A stretch of 64,000 nt of DNA from the NCBI GenBank assembly GCA_041912595.1, contig JAYRMR010000002.1, positions 62,001 through 126,000 of the forward strand. The letters run 5' to 3'. Shown piece after piece: positions 31,334 through 39,487 of the stretch (positions are counted from its first letter, which is position 1; every line of letters begins with the position of its first letter). Source of the DNA: Roseateles_B sp041912595. Lineage in GTDB: Bacteria; Pseudomonadota; Gammaproteobacteria; Burkholderiales; Burkholderiaceae_C. The translations under genes and the position numbers were made by a program. The notes beneath the pieces were generated by a model, which was not told the origin of the DNA, searched no databases, and saw only the letters and a list, made by a program, of their open reading frames with translations.

Positions 31334-32197
31334 ATGCGAACCCTGAAGACTGATGATGGCGTGCCCCTGCACTGGCGGCAATGGAACAAGACCGGCATGG
31401 GCCCGGCGCAAGGCACGGTCCTGATCGTCCATGGGCTGGGCGAGCACATCGGCCGCTACGAGCATGTGGCGGCGCATCTGAACCACTGGGGCTGGCATGT
31501 GGTCGGCCTGGACCAGCGGGGGCATGGCGCCTCTGGCGGCCCGCGCGGCGACCTGCCGCATGACGGGCGCTTCGAGCAAGACCTGGCCCTCGTGATCGAC
31601 GAGCTGCGCGCCGACGAGACCCTGGGCGCCGGCCGCCTGGTGATGCTCGGGCACAGCATGGGTGGCCTGATCGCTGCTCGCTTCGCCGCGGGCGGCCTGC
31701 CCGGGCCGGACGGGCGCACGGCGCCGTGGTTCCGCCCGCTGGACGGCCTGGTGCTCAGCTCGCCCGCGCTGGCCGTCGAGATGAGCGCCTTCCAGCGCGG
31801 CCTGCTCGCGGCCACCCTGCCCCTGGTGCCGCACCTGGCCGTGGGCAACGGCCTGAAGCCGACGTGGATCTCCCGCAGCCAGGACGTGGTCAGCGCCTAC
31901 CAGCTCGATCCGCTCGTGCACAACCGCATCACCCCCACGCTGGCCGCCATGATCGCCCGCGGCGGTGAGGCCGTGCTGGCCCGGGCCGCCGAGTGGACGC
32001 TTCCGACCCTCCTGATGTGGGCGGGCGCCGACCGCTGCGTCGCCCCTGCCGGCTCCAGCCGCTTCGCCGCCGCCGCCCCCAAGGCCCTCGTCCAGGCCCA
32101 GTGCTTCGACAAGCTCTACCACGAGATCTTCAACGAGCCGGAGCAGCAGCAGGTGTTTGAGCGCTTGAGGGGGTGGCTGGAGCGGCCCTCGCGCTGA
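31334..32197 (+). CDS. alpha/beta hydrolase, monoacylglycerol lipase-like
   Basis: 287 aa of the serine aminopeptidase S33 / Hydrolase_4 type. The oxyanion motif HGLGEH, the typical RYEHVAAHLN and DQRGHGASGG strings, nucleophile Ser in GHSMGG, and the late Asp (WAGADRCVAP) and His (KLYHEIFNEPE) make a complete triad. The KLYHEIFNE ending is characteristic of the lysophospholipase/monoacylglycerol lipase branch. ATG 31334 is chosen because the TACACT box abuts it. It is cytosolic as far as can be seen. Its stop abuts the stop of the opposing luxR-type gene. Confidence 0.88.
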   Translation: MRTLKTDDGVPLHWRQWNKTGMGPAQGTVLIVHGLGEHIGRYEHVAAHLNHWGWHVVGLDQRGHGASGGPRGDLPHDGRFEQDLALVIDELRADETLGAGRLVMLGHSMGGLIAARFAAGGLPGPDGRTAPWFRPLDGLVLSSPALAVEMSAFQRGLLAATLPLVPHLAVGNGLKPTWISRSQDVVSAYQLDPLVHNRITPTLAAMIARGGEAVLARAAEWTLPTLLMWAGADRCVAPAGSSRFAAAAPKALVQAQCFDKLYHEIFNEPEQQQVFERLRGWLERPSR

Positions 32198-32203
32198 TCA
32201 GCG
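32192..32203. other. 12-base palindrome made by two abutting stop codons
   Basis: CGCTGATCAGCG is a perfect palindrome in which TGA (plus strand) and TCA (minus-strand stop) touch end to end, so two convergent genes end with no base between them. Confidence 0.8.
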
Positions 32204-32905
32204 AAAGATGCCGATGCGTCCGGCGCGGATGGCCGCCTGCCGGAAGCTGCCGCTGTCCAGCTTGGCCGCGATGCGGCCAAGCCATTGCTGACATCGACGC
32301 TCGCCCAGGTTGAAGCGCGCGGCCAGCATCGGCGCGGACCAGCCATCAAAGCCCAGGTGCAGGGCCTCGATCTCCCGAGGAGTCAGCTCGCCCACATTGC
32401 TGAGCTCCTCGGGCATCACGAGCCTGAAGCCCGCATCCATCGCGTACACCGCGTAGTGCTCCAGTCTGGACAGCGCCTCCGCAAACTGACTGCCGCAGCG
32501 AGGCAGATCATGGTCGACATGGATGCACAGGACGAAATGCCGCCCGTCTGGCAGGTGCGAGGCCAGGCTGATGCCCGAGCGCATGCCCATGGCGGCGACG
32601 ATTTCGTAGTTCTCTGAAATGGCCGGGTCCCGGTAGTGCGCGGAGCCCCAGATGACGGGATAGCTGCTGCGCTTGAGGTGCTGCATGACCGGGTCTCGCC
32701 GGCCATAGCTGGGGTCCAGCGACGACCATTCTGGACAGGGGATGTTGTGCACATGCCGGAATTCGGTGGAGCCGCACGCCTGGTCACGCCCTGCCATCAC
32801 GTCCATGGTCCGAAAGCCCAGGCTCTGCGTGAACTGAACCAGACATTGACGGTAGGCGTCGATGCTCCGGGTGCTCAGCAGCGCCTCATGTTCGGCCTTC
32901 AGCAT
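32198..32905 (-). CDS. LuxR-type quorum-sensing receptor without a cognate synthase (LuxR solo)
   Basis: 235 aa from ATG 32905 (GAAGGGA before it). Residues about 15-160 are an autoinducer-binding domain with the pocket residues of acyl-homoserine-lactone receptors at near-standard spacing: Trp60, Tyr67, Asp71-Pro72, Trp86, Gly111. The C-terminus starts like a LuxR helix-turn-helix (GELTPREIEALHLGF), but its recognition helix region reads ERRCQQWLGRI instead of the usual TVxxH pattern. No luxI-type gene occurs in the window. It probably listens to signals made elsewhere in the genome or by other species. Confidence 0.85.
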   Translation of the reverse strand: MLKAEHEALLSTRSIDAYRQCLVQFTQSLGFRTMDVMAGRDQACGSTEFRHVHNIPCPEWSSLDPSYGRRDPVMQHLKRSSYPVIWGSAHYRDPAISENYEIVAAMGMRSGISLASHLPDGRHFVLCIHVDHDLPRCGSQFAEALSRLEHYAVYAMDAGFRLVMPEELSNVGELTPREIEALHLGFDGWSAPMLAARFNLGERRCQQWLGRIAAKLDSGSFRQAAIRAGRIGIFR

Positions 32906-32999
32906 GTCGTCATCCCTTCTCTTGCAAGTTGGACCAACAGGACCGTCGTCCTCATTGGAGGAGTAGGTGTTTACGCCAGATGCGCGCACCTAGCAGCTG

Positions 33000-33019
33000 T
33001 CATTTGTTGCAACATGCAG
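33000..33019. promoter_or_regulatory. candidate lux-box-like dyad
   Basis: TGTTGCAACA (33005-33014) is a perfect ten-base palindrome with partly symmetric flanks, located between the luxR-type gene and the M20 peptidase gene. It is the only strong dyad in that gap. Binding by the LuxR solo is a guess. Confidence 0.3.
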
Positions 33020-33080
33020 ATGGCAAGCCCCCAGGGCATGCTGCCGGCAGTCACTTTCAGCCGCGGCAGAACTGGCGCCG

Positions 33081-33086
33081 TAAACT
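33081..33086 (+). promoter_or_regulatory. -10 box TAAACT for the M20 peptidase gene
   Basis: TAAACT lies 36 bases before the ATG; CAGGAGACC gives the ribosome site. It starts about 70 bases after the lux-like dyad. Confidence 0.5.
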
Positions 33087-33122
33087 TCAAGGTTCGCGGC
33101 CACCAGCCGCCAGGAGACCGCC

Positions 33123-34598
33123 ATGAACGCACGTGACCCGAATCTGCCCCTGCAAGCCGACGAGGCCAGCAGCCTGGGGCAGTTTGCCGCCCAGGTCTGG
33201 GACGAGGAAATCGTTCCCGCTCTGACCGACTACATCGCCATCCCGGCCAAGAGCCCCATGTTCGATGCGGACTGGGCCGCCCATGGCCACATCGAGGCCG
33301 TGCTGCGCAATGCCGCGAGCTGGGTCGAGAGCAAGAAGGTGGCCGGGCTGAAGCTGGAGGTCATCCGCATTCCCGACCGCACGCCGGTGATCTTCTTCGA
33401 GGTGCCGGCCACCAAGGCCGATTGCCAGGACACCGTGCTGCTGTACGGCCATCTGGACAAGCAGCCCGAATTCAGCGGCTGGCGCTCGGACCTCGGCCCC
33501 TGGACGCCCAAGTACGAGGACGGCAAGCTCTACGGCCGCGGCGGCGCGGATGACGGCTACGCCATCTACGCCTCGCTGACGGCCATCATGGCCCTGGACC
33601 GCCAGGGCATCCCGCGCCCGCGCTGCGTAGGCATCATCGAGACCTGCGAGGAATCCGGCTCCTACGACCTGCCGGCCTACATCGACATGCTCAAGGAGCG
33701 TCTGGGCAACGTCAGCCTCGTGGTGTGCCTGGACAGCGGCGCCGGCGACTACGACCGCCTGTGGCTGACGACCAGCCTGCGCGGCAACGTGACCGGCACG
33801 CTGAAGGTCGAGGTGCTGACCGAAGGCATCCACAGCGGCGACAACTCCGGCGTGGCCCCGAGCAGCTTCCGCATCATGCGCCAGCTGCTGGACCGCCTGG
33901 AGGACGCCAAGACCGGCCGCCTGCTGCCCGCCGACTTCCACTGCGAGATCCCGACGGACCGCATCGCCCAGGCACAGACCACGGCCGACATCCTCGGCGC
34001 CGAGGTCTACAAGCGCATGCCCTGGGCCTGCGGCGCGGACGGCGGCCCGGTCCTGCCCGTCACCACCGAGCCCCTGGAAGTGCTGCTGAACCGCACGTGG
34101 CGCCCGACGCTGTCGGTCACGGGCGTGGACGGCATGCCACCCATCAGCAATGCCGGCAACGTGCTGCGCCCCTTCACCGCCTTCAAGCTCTCGCTGCGCC
34201 TGCCGCCGCTGATCGACGGCAACGAGGCCGCGCTGAAGCTCAAGGCGCTGCTGGAAGACAACGCGCCCTACAACGCCAAGGTCAGCTTCGTGCCCGACGG
34301 CCGCGCCGGGGCCTATGGCGCCACGGGCTGGAACACGCCCGACCTGCAGCCCTGGCTCACGAAGGCCGTGGCCGAGGCCAGCATGACGCACTTCGGCACC
34401 GAGATCGGCTACATCGGCCAGGGCGGCACCATCCCGCTGATGGGCATGCTGCAGAAGGGCTTCCCCAAGGCGCAGATGATGGTCTGCGGCGTGCTCGGCC
34501 CCAAGAGCAACGCCCACGGCCCGAACGAGTTCCTGCATGTGCCCTACGGCAAGCGCCTGACGGCCGCCGTGGCGCAGGTGATGGCCGCCCATCCCTGA
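33123..34598 (+). CDS. M20-family metallopeptidase
   Basis: 491 aa dinuclear-zinc peptidase. Zinc ligands are recognisable in LLYGHLDKQPE (His, with the following Asp), GRGGADDGYA (bridging Asp) and ETCEESGS (catalytic Glu then metal Glu); a dimerisation lid lies between about 215 and 390 (TEGIHSGDNSG) and a final metal His is in GPNEFLHVPY. Length and motifs fit the dipeptidase / carnosinase-like branch rather than ArgE. It is cytosolic, with no signal peptide. It lies beside and divergent from the LuxR solo gene, which suggests possible but unproven control by it. Confidence 0.9.
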   Translation: MNARDPNLPLQADEASSLGQFAAQVWDEEIVPALTDYIAIPAKSPMFDADWAAHGHIEAVLRNAASWVESKKVAGLKLEVIRIPDRTPVIFFEVPATKADCQDTVLLYGHLDKQPEFSGWRSDLGPWTPKYEDGKLYGRGGADDGYAIYASLTAIMALDRQGIPRPRCVGIIETCEESGSYDLPAYIDMLKERLGNVSLVVCLDSGAGDYDRLWLTTSLRGNVTGTLKVEVLTEGIHSGDNSGVAPSSFRIMRQLLDRLEDAKTGRLLPADFHCEIPTDRIAQAQTTADILGAEVYKRMPWACGADGGPVLPVTTEPLEVLLNRTWRPTLSVTGVDGMPPISNAGNVLRPFTAFKLSLRLPPLIDGNEAALKLKALLEDNAPYNAKVSFVPDGRAGAYGATGWNTPDLQPWLTKAVAEASMTHFGTEIGYIGQGGTIPLMGMLQKGFPKAQMMVCGVLGPKSNAHGPNEFLHVPYGKRLTAAVAQVMAAHP

Positions 34599-34659
34599 GC
34601 GTCCGGAGCGTGCGGCCTCCGCACTGCAACCGATGGCAATCCGGCATCCGGCGCCGAGC

Positions 34660-34673
34660 TTGACCAACATCAA
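34660..34673 (+). promoter_or_regulatory. FNR/Anr-like box at about -41.5 of the GGDEF-EAL gene
   Basis: TTGAC-CAAC-ATCAA, one mismatch to TTGAT-N4-ATCAA. Its centre (34666.5) is 41.5 bases before the transcription start expected seven bases after the -10 box TACTGT (34696-34701), exactly the class II activation position, and no other -35 element is present. Confidence 0.6.
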
Positions 34674-34695
34674 GCCGGCGCCCCGCGGTGCTCGC

Positions 34696-34701
34696 TACTG
34701 T
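34696..34701 (+). promoter_or_regulatory. -10 box TACTGT for the GGDEF-EAL gene
   Basis: GCTACTGT, 16 bases before the ATG at 34718. The lack of a -35 and the FNR-like box upstream suggest an activator-dependent promoter. Confidence 0.5.
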
Positions 34702-34717
34702 GGCGCCTGCTCGTGCC

Positions 34718-37700
34718 ATGGTGATGCTCCCCTTCTCTTCCTCCCGCCCCGCGGCGGCCGACCGGCCGTCGCCTGACGCCGCGCTACCGGTCGCCATAGG
34801 CTCGGGCAGCACCCGGCGCCGGCCCTGGCATGCCTGGCTCGGGCTGTGTCTGGCCCTGGCCAGCATGTGGCTGCTGCTGGCCCTGTGGCTGCACAACGAG
34901 CGCCGCGTGGCGCGCGAGCATGAAAGCGAGAAGCTGCAGAGCCTCGTGCAGACGCTGGACGGCATCGTCTCCCAGCAGCTGATCGCCATCCAGGCCGCGC
35001 TGCAGACGGTGGATGCCGAGTACCCGAGCTGGCGCCGCGACCAGAAGCAGGCCGACGGCGAGGCGGTCCTGCAGACCCTCACCCGCGCCATGCCCGGCGT
35101 GCGCCTGCTGCTGGTGGTGGATGCCAGCGGGCGCATCCAGGCCTCGTCGATGCCGGAGCTGCTGGGCCGCGACGTCTCGGACCGCCCCTACTTCCGGCAG
35201 AGCCGGCAACGCCCCCAGGAGGGGCTGCTGCACATCACCCCGCCTTTCCAGACGCTGCTGGACGACCGCAGCGTGGCGCTGGCGCGCTCGCTGCACGACG
35301 CCGAAGGGCACTGGCAAGGCGTGATCGTGGCCAGCCTCGACCCCAACTACTTCGCGCTGGTCCTGGCGACGGTCCAGCCCTCGGAGGACACCTGGGCGGC
35401 GATCGCCCACGAGGGAGGCACGATCTTCGCCGTGCAGCCCCACATGGAGGCCTGGATCGGCGGCAATATCCTGGACCGCCCGGGCTCGGTGCTGGAGAAC
35501 CACCTGCGCTCCGGGCAGCCGGCCAGCCTGCACCTGCAGCAGTCCGGCCTGAGCCATGACCTGCGCCTCGTCGCCGCGCGCACCGTGTCGCCCGACAGTC
35601 TCTGGCTGGACCAGCGCCTGCACGTGGCCGTGGGCCCCTCCCTTCGCAGCGTGGAAGGCCTCTGGCGGCGCCAGCTTTTCAGTGCGCTGCTGGGCGGATC
35701 GGTGCTCAGCCTGCTCGCCCTCCTGGGCCTGTACCTCTACCAGCGCCGCCGCCGTCTGGTCGAGCACCTGCGCCAGCAACAGCGCCGCACCGAGCGGGAC
35801 AGCGCCGCCCGCACCGCCCTGGCCCTGGACGGCGCGGAGCTGGGCCTGTGGGACTGGAACCTCGTGACGGGCGAGACCCGCTTCGACGCCCGATGGTGCG
35901 CCATGCTCGGCCACGAGCCGCACGAGATCGAGGGGCATGTGCGCGCCTGGGAGGACCGCCTGCATCCGGACGACAGCGCCGGGGTGCGCGAGCAGCTGCG
36001 GCGCTATCTGGCGGGCGAGCTGACGCACTACACCCAGGACTACCGCCTGCGCCACCGCGCCGGGCACTGGGTGTGGATCCATGCCAACGGCCGCATCATG
36101 GCCCGCGACGCCGAACGCCGGCCGACGCGCGTGGTGGGCACGCACATGGACATCAGCGCCACCAAGTGGGCCGAGGCCCAGCTGCAGGCCCAGGCCCAGC
36201 ACACGCAGGCCATCCTCGACCACATGGTCGACGGCATGATCACCATGAACGCGCAAGGCCGCATCGACGCCATCAATCCGGCCGCCTGCCGCATGTTCGG
36301 CTATGAGGCCGGCGAGCTGGTCGGTCAGCGCGTGGAGCTGCTCATGCCCGCCACCGAGCGCCCGCACCACGCCGGCCACGTGCGGCGCTACCTCGAGACG
36401 CGCGTGCCGCATGTCATCGGCATCGGACGGGACGTCAGCGGGCAGCGCAAGGACGGCAGCATCTTCCCGATGAGCCTGGCGGTCTCGCAGGTCGAGCGGG
36501 ACGGCGAGCCCCTGTTCATCGGCCTGACGCGTGACATCACCGAGCGCCGCAAGGCCGAGGCCGAGATCGAGCAGCTGGCCTTCTACGACTCGCTGACAGG
36601 CCTGCCCAACCGCCGCCTGCTGCTGGACCGCCTCAACCAGGCGCTGGCCATCAACCGCCGCACCCAGCGCCACGGCGCGGTGCTCTTCATCGACCTCGAC
36701 AACTTCAAGGCCCTGAACGACACCCTGGGCCACGGCATGGGCGACCGCGTGCTGGTGGGCGTGGGCCGCCGGCTGCAGGCCGCGCTGCGCACCGAGGACA
36801 CCATCGCGCGCTGGGGCGGCGACGAGTTCGTCGTCGTGCTGCAGGACCTCGGCCAGAACGCCCAGGTGGCGGCCCTGCATGCCGAGGCCGCGGCCGAGAA
36901 GCTGCTGCGCGTGCTCGGCCAGCCGCACCCGCTCGACGGGCACCAGCACCACAGCACGCCCAGCATCGGCATCGTGATCTGGGGCGGGGACGTGAGCAGC
37001 AGCGAGGATCTCCTCAAGCACGCCGACCACGCCATGTACCAGGCCAAGGCCGCGGGCCGCAACCGCCTGTGCTTCTTCGACCCGGCCACGCAGGCCGCCA
37101 TGGCCGAGACCACCGCGCTGGAGGCCGACCTGCGCCAGGCCATCGACTGCCAGCAGCTGGAGCTCTTCTACCAGGCCCAGGTCGACGCGGCCGGGCGCAT
37201 CGTCGGCGCGGAGGCCCTGTTGCGCTGGGATCACCCGCAGCGCGGCTGGGTGTCACCGGCCCGCTTCATCCCGCTGGCGGAGCACACCGGGCTGATCGCG
37301 CAGCTGGGTGAGTGGGTGCTGCAGCAGGCCTGCGCGCAGCTGGGCCTGTGGGCGCGCGACCCGCAGCTCGCCGGCATCACGCTGGCCGTCAATCTGAGCG
37401 CCCACCAGTTCCGCCAGAAGGGCTTCCTCGGCTTCATGCAGCAGCTGCTCGCCCGCAGCGGCGCGCCGACGGAGCGGCTGAAGCTGGAACTCACCGAGAG
37501 CGCGCTGGTCGACAACGTGGAGCAGGTCATCGCCCTGATGCTGGCGCTGCGCAGCCTGGGCCTCAGCTTCTCGCTGGACGACTTCGGCACGGGCTACTCC
37601 TCGCTGGCCTACCTGAAGCGCCTGCCCCTGGACCAGCTCAAGATCGACCAGAGCTTCGTGCACGACCTGGTCAAGGAGCCCAATGCGCTGGCCATCGCCC

Positions 37701-37894
37701 ACGCCGTGATCCAGCTGGGCGACAGCCTGGGGCTGGACGTCATCGCCGAAGGGGTCGAGACCGAGGCCCAGCGGGACGCGCTGGTGCAGCAGGGCTGCCA
37801 CGCCTTCCAGGGCTATCTCTACGCACGGCCACTGCCGCTGGCGGACTTCGAGGCGCTGGTACGGCGCGGCGAGGCGGGCAGCCCGGCGTCCTGA
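34718..37894 (+). CDS. membrane GGDEF-EAL c-di-GMP enzyme with Cache and PAS sensors
   Basis: 1058 aa from ATG 34718 (ATG 34724 also possible). A first membrane helix (about residues 35-55), a periplasmic Cache-type sensor, and a second helix near 320 are followed by two PAS domains (about 365-485 and 495-615), GGDEF and EAL. The cyclase motif GGDEF (700-704) is intact and preceded by the product-inhibition site RTED five residues upstream. The phosphodiesterase keeps EAL (832-834), the ELTES, DDFGTG and AEGVET segments. Both activities look possible, so net direction cannot be predicted. The FNR-like promoter box suggests induction at low oxygen. It is a single-gene unit. Confidence 0.93.
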   Translation: MVMLPFSSSRPAAADRPSPDAALPVAIGSGSTRRRPWHAWLGLCLALASMWLLLALWLHNERRVAREHESEKLQSLVQTLDGIVSQQLIAIQAALQTVDAEYPSWRRDQKQADGEAVLQTLTRAMPGVRLLLVVDASGRIQASSMPELLGRDVSDRPYFRQSRQRPQEGLLHITPPFQTLLDDRSVALARSLHDAEGHWQGVIVASLDPNYFALVLATVQPSEDTWAAIAHEGGTIFAVQPHMEAWIGGNILDRPGSVLENHLRSGQPASLHLQQSGLSHDLRLVAARTVSPDSLWLDQRLHVAVGPSLRSVEGLWRRQLFSALLGGSVLSLLALLGLYLYQRRRRLVEHLRQQQRRTERDSAARTALALDGAELGLWDWNLVTGETRFDARWCAMLGHEPHEIEGHVRAWEDRLHPDDSAGVREQLRRYLAGELTHYTQDYRLRHRAGHWVWIHANGRIMARDAERRPTRVVGTHMDISATKWAEAQLQAQAQHTQAILDHMVDGMITMNAQGRIDAINPAACRMFGYEAGELVGQRVELLMPATERPHHAGHVRRYLETRVPHVIGIGRDVSGQRKDGSIFPMSLAVSQVERDGEPLFIGLTRDITERRKAEAEIEQLAFYDSLTGLPNRRLLLDRLNQALAINRRTQRHGAVLFIDLDNFKALNDTLGHGMGDRVLVGVGRRLQAALRTEDTIARWGGDEFVVVLQDLGQNAQVAALHAEAAAEKLLRVLGQPHPLDGHQHHSTPSIGIVIWGGDVSSSEDLLKHADHAMYQAKAAGRNRLCFFDPATQAAMAETTALEADLRQAIDCQQLELFYQAQVDAAGRIVGAEALLRWDHPQRGWVSPARFIPLAEHTGLIAQLGEWVLQQACAQLGLWARDPQLAGITLAVNLSAHQFRQKGFLGFMQQLLARSGAPTERLKLELTESALVDNVEQVIALMLALRSLGLSFSLDDFGTGYSSLAYLKRLPLDQLKIDQSFVHDLVKEPNALAIAHAVIQLGDSLGLDVIAEGVETEAQRDALVQQGCHAFQGYLYARPLPLADFEALVRRGEAGSPAS

Positions 37895-37944
37895 TCGGCC
37901 GCCAGCCCCTTCGTCTTGGGGGGGAAGGCGTCGAGGTCGCAGCC

Positions 37945-37950
37945 TACACT
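37945..37950 (+). promoter_or_regulatory. -10 box TACACT for the MBOAT gene
   Basis: CCTACACTGCGCC lies 50 bases before the ATG at 38001, the same motif as at 1478 and 31321. Confidence 0.45.
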
Positions 37951-38000
37951 GCGCCTCGCGTCAGCCCCGGGGCCGGCGTCTGGCCTTCCATCTACGCGTC

Positions 38001-39485
38001 ATGCTTTTCACGACCGCAGCCTTCGTCTGTCTGTTCCTGCCGCTGACCCTGGCGCTGTTCTTCGGCCTGGGCCGCTGGCGGCCGTCGTGGGCCGCCTCGG
38101 CGCTGTTTGGTGCGTCCGTGGTGTTCTACGGCGTGTGGATGCCGATGTACGTGCTCCTGCTGCTGGGCTCCATCACCGGCAACTTCCTGCTGGGGCGGGC
38201 CATCGCCACGGCACGGGCCGAGGAGCGCCGGGCCACGGCCAAACGCTGGATGGTGCTGGGCGTGAGCGCCAATCTCGCGCTGCTGGCCTATTACAAGTAC
38301 GCCAACTTCTTCATCGACAACCTGAACGCGCTGACCGGCCAGCACTGGCCGCTCGGCACCGTGCTGCTGCCCATCGGCATCTCCTTCTTCAGCTTCACGC
38401 AGATCGCCTTCCTGGCGGACAGCTACCAGAAGGGCGTGAAGGAGCTGCGCTTCAGCCACTACGGCCTCTTCGTCACCTACTTCCCGCACCTGATCGCGGG
38501 GCCGGTGCTGCACCACGCGCAGATGATGCCGCAGTTCCGCGACCCGGCCACCTACCGCTGGCAGGGCGCCCACTTCAGCGCGGGCCTGCTGATCTTCGTG
38601 ATCGGTCTGTTCAAGAAGATCGTGCTGGCCGACGGCATCAGCCCCTGGGCTGATGCCGTCTTCAACCCCGTCGATGCCGGGCAGCTGCCGACCCTGCAGG
38701 AGGCCTGGCTCGGCGCGCTCGCCTACACGCTGCAGATCTACTTCGACTTCTCGGGCTACTCGGACATGGCCATCGGCCTGTCCCGCCTGTTCAACGTCAG
38801 CCTGCCCTTCAATTTCGACTCGCCCTACCAGGCCACGAGCATCAGCGACTTCTGGCGGCGCTGGCACATCTCGCTCTCGAGCTTTCTGCGGGACTATCTC
38901 TACATCGCACTGGGGGGCAACCGCCACGGCAGCGTCCGCCGTTACCTCAACCTCGCCACGACCATGGTGCTGGGCGGACTGTGGCATGGCGCGAGCTGGT
39001 CCTTCGTGCTGTGGGGCGCGCTGCATGGCAGCTACCTGATGGTCAACCACGGCTTCCGCGCCCTGTGCGGACCGGCCCTGCAGCAGCGCCTCGCCGGCCT
39101 GTGGAGCTGGCGTGTGCTGGCCTGGGGGCTGACGATGCTGAGCGTGATCGCGGCCTGGGTCTTCTTCCGCGCCACGACGCTCGACGGGGCGCTGCGCCTG
39201 CTGCACGCGCTGCTGCCCACGGGTGAGGCCGCGGGCGTCGACCGCCTGCTGTGGGCGGCCGGCCTGCCTGCCGCGCGCGGCTGGGCGCTGTGTGCCCTGC
39301 TGGGGCTGGTCGCCGTGGCGCTGCCCAACAGCAATGCCATCGGCCAGCAGCTCCTCGCGCAGATGCAGCAGCGTCCGGGCCTGCGGGCCTTCGCGACCGG
39401 TGCCGCCCTGCTGGCCGTGGCGCTGCTCGTGCTGCTGAACACGGCGCGCGATGCCGTCAGCGCCTTCATCTACTTCAATTTCTGA
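38001..39485 (+). CDS. MBOAT-family O-acyltransferase, AlgI/DltB-like
   Basis: 494 aa with about eleven membrane helices. The start MLFTTAAFVCLFLPLTLALFF and the run FDFSGYSDMAIGLSRLF, SDFWRRWHISLSSFLRDYLYI are family signatures, and the invariant catalytic His is in GGLWHGASW. AlgI-type proteins pass acyl groups (usually acetyl) across the inner membrane for transfer to exported polysaccharide. The SGNH-type gene begins two bases after its stop, as in known acyl-transfer modules. No alginate or cellulose synthase is nearby, so the acceptor is unknown. Confidence 0.92.
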   Translation: MLFTTAAFVCLFLPLTLALFFGLGRWRPSWAASALFGASVVFYGVWMPMYVLLLLGSITGNFLLGRAIATARAEERRATAKRWMVLGVSANLALLAYYKYANFFIDNLNALTGQHWPLGTVLLPIGISFFSFTQIAFLADSYQKGVKELRFSHYGLFVTYFPHLIAGPVLHHAQMMPQFRDPATYRWQGAHFSAGLLIFVIGLFKKIVLADGISPWADAVFNPVDAGQLPTLQEAWLGALAYTLQIYFDFSGYSDMAIGLSRLFNVSLPFNFDSPYQATSISDFWRRWHISLSSFLRDYLYIALGGNRHGSVRRYLNLATTMVLGGLWHGASWSFVLWGALHGSYLMVNHGFRALCGPALQQRLAGLWSWRVLAWGLTMLSVIAAWVFFRATTLDGALRLLHALLPTGEAAGVDRLLWAAGLPAARGWALCALLGLVAVALPNSNAIGQQLLAQMQQRPGLRAFATGAALLAVALLVLLNTARDAVSAFIYFNF

Positions 39486-39487
39486 CC

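Noticed and set aside
34610..34624. GTGCGG-CCT-CCGCAC hairpin after the M20 peptidase as a terminator
   Set aside because: A six-base stem with a three-base loop and no T-tract; too weak to call.
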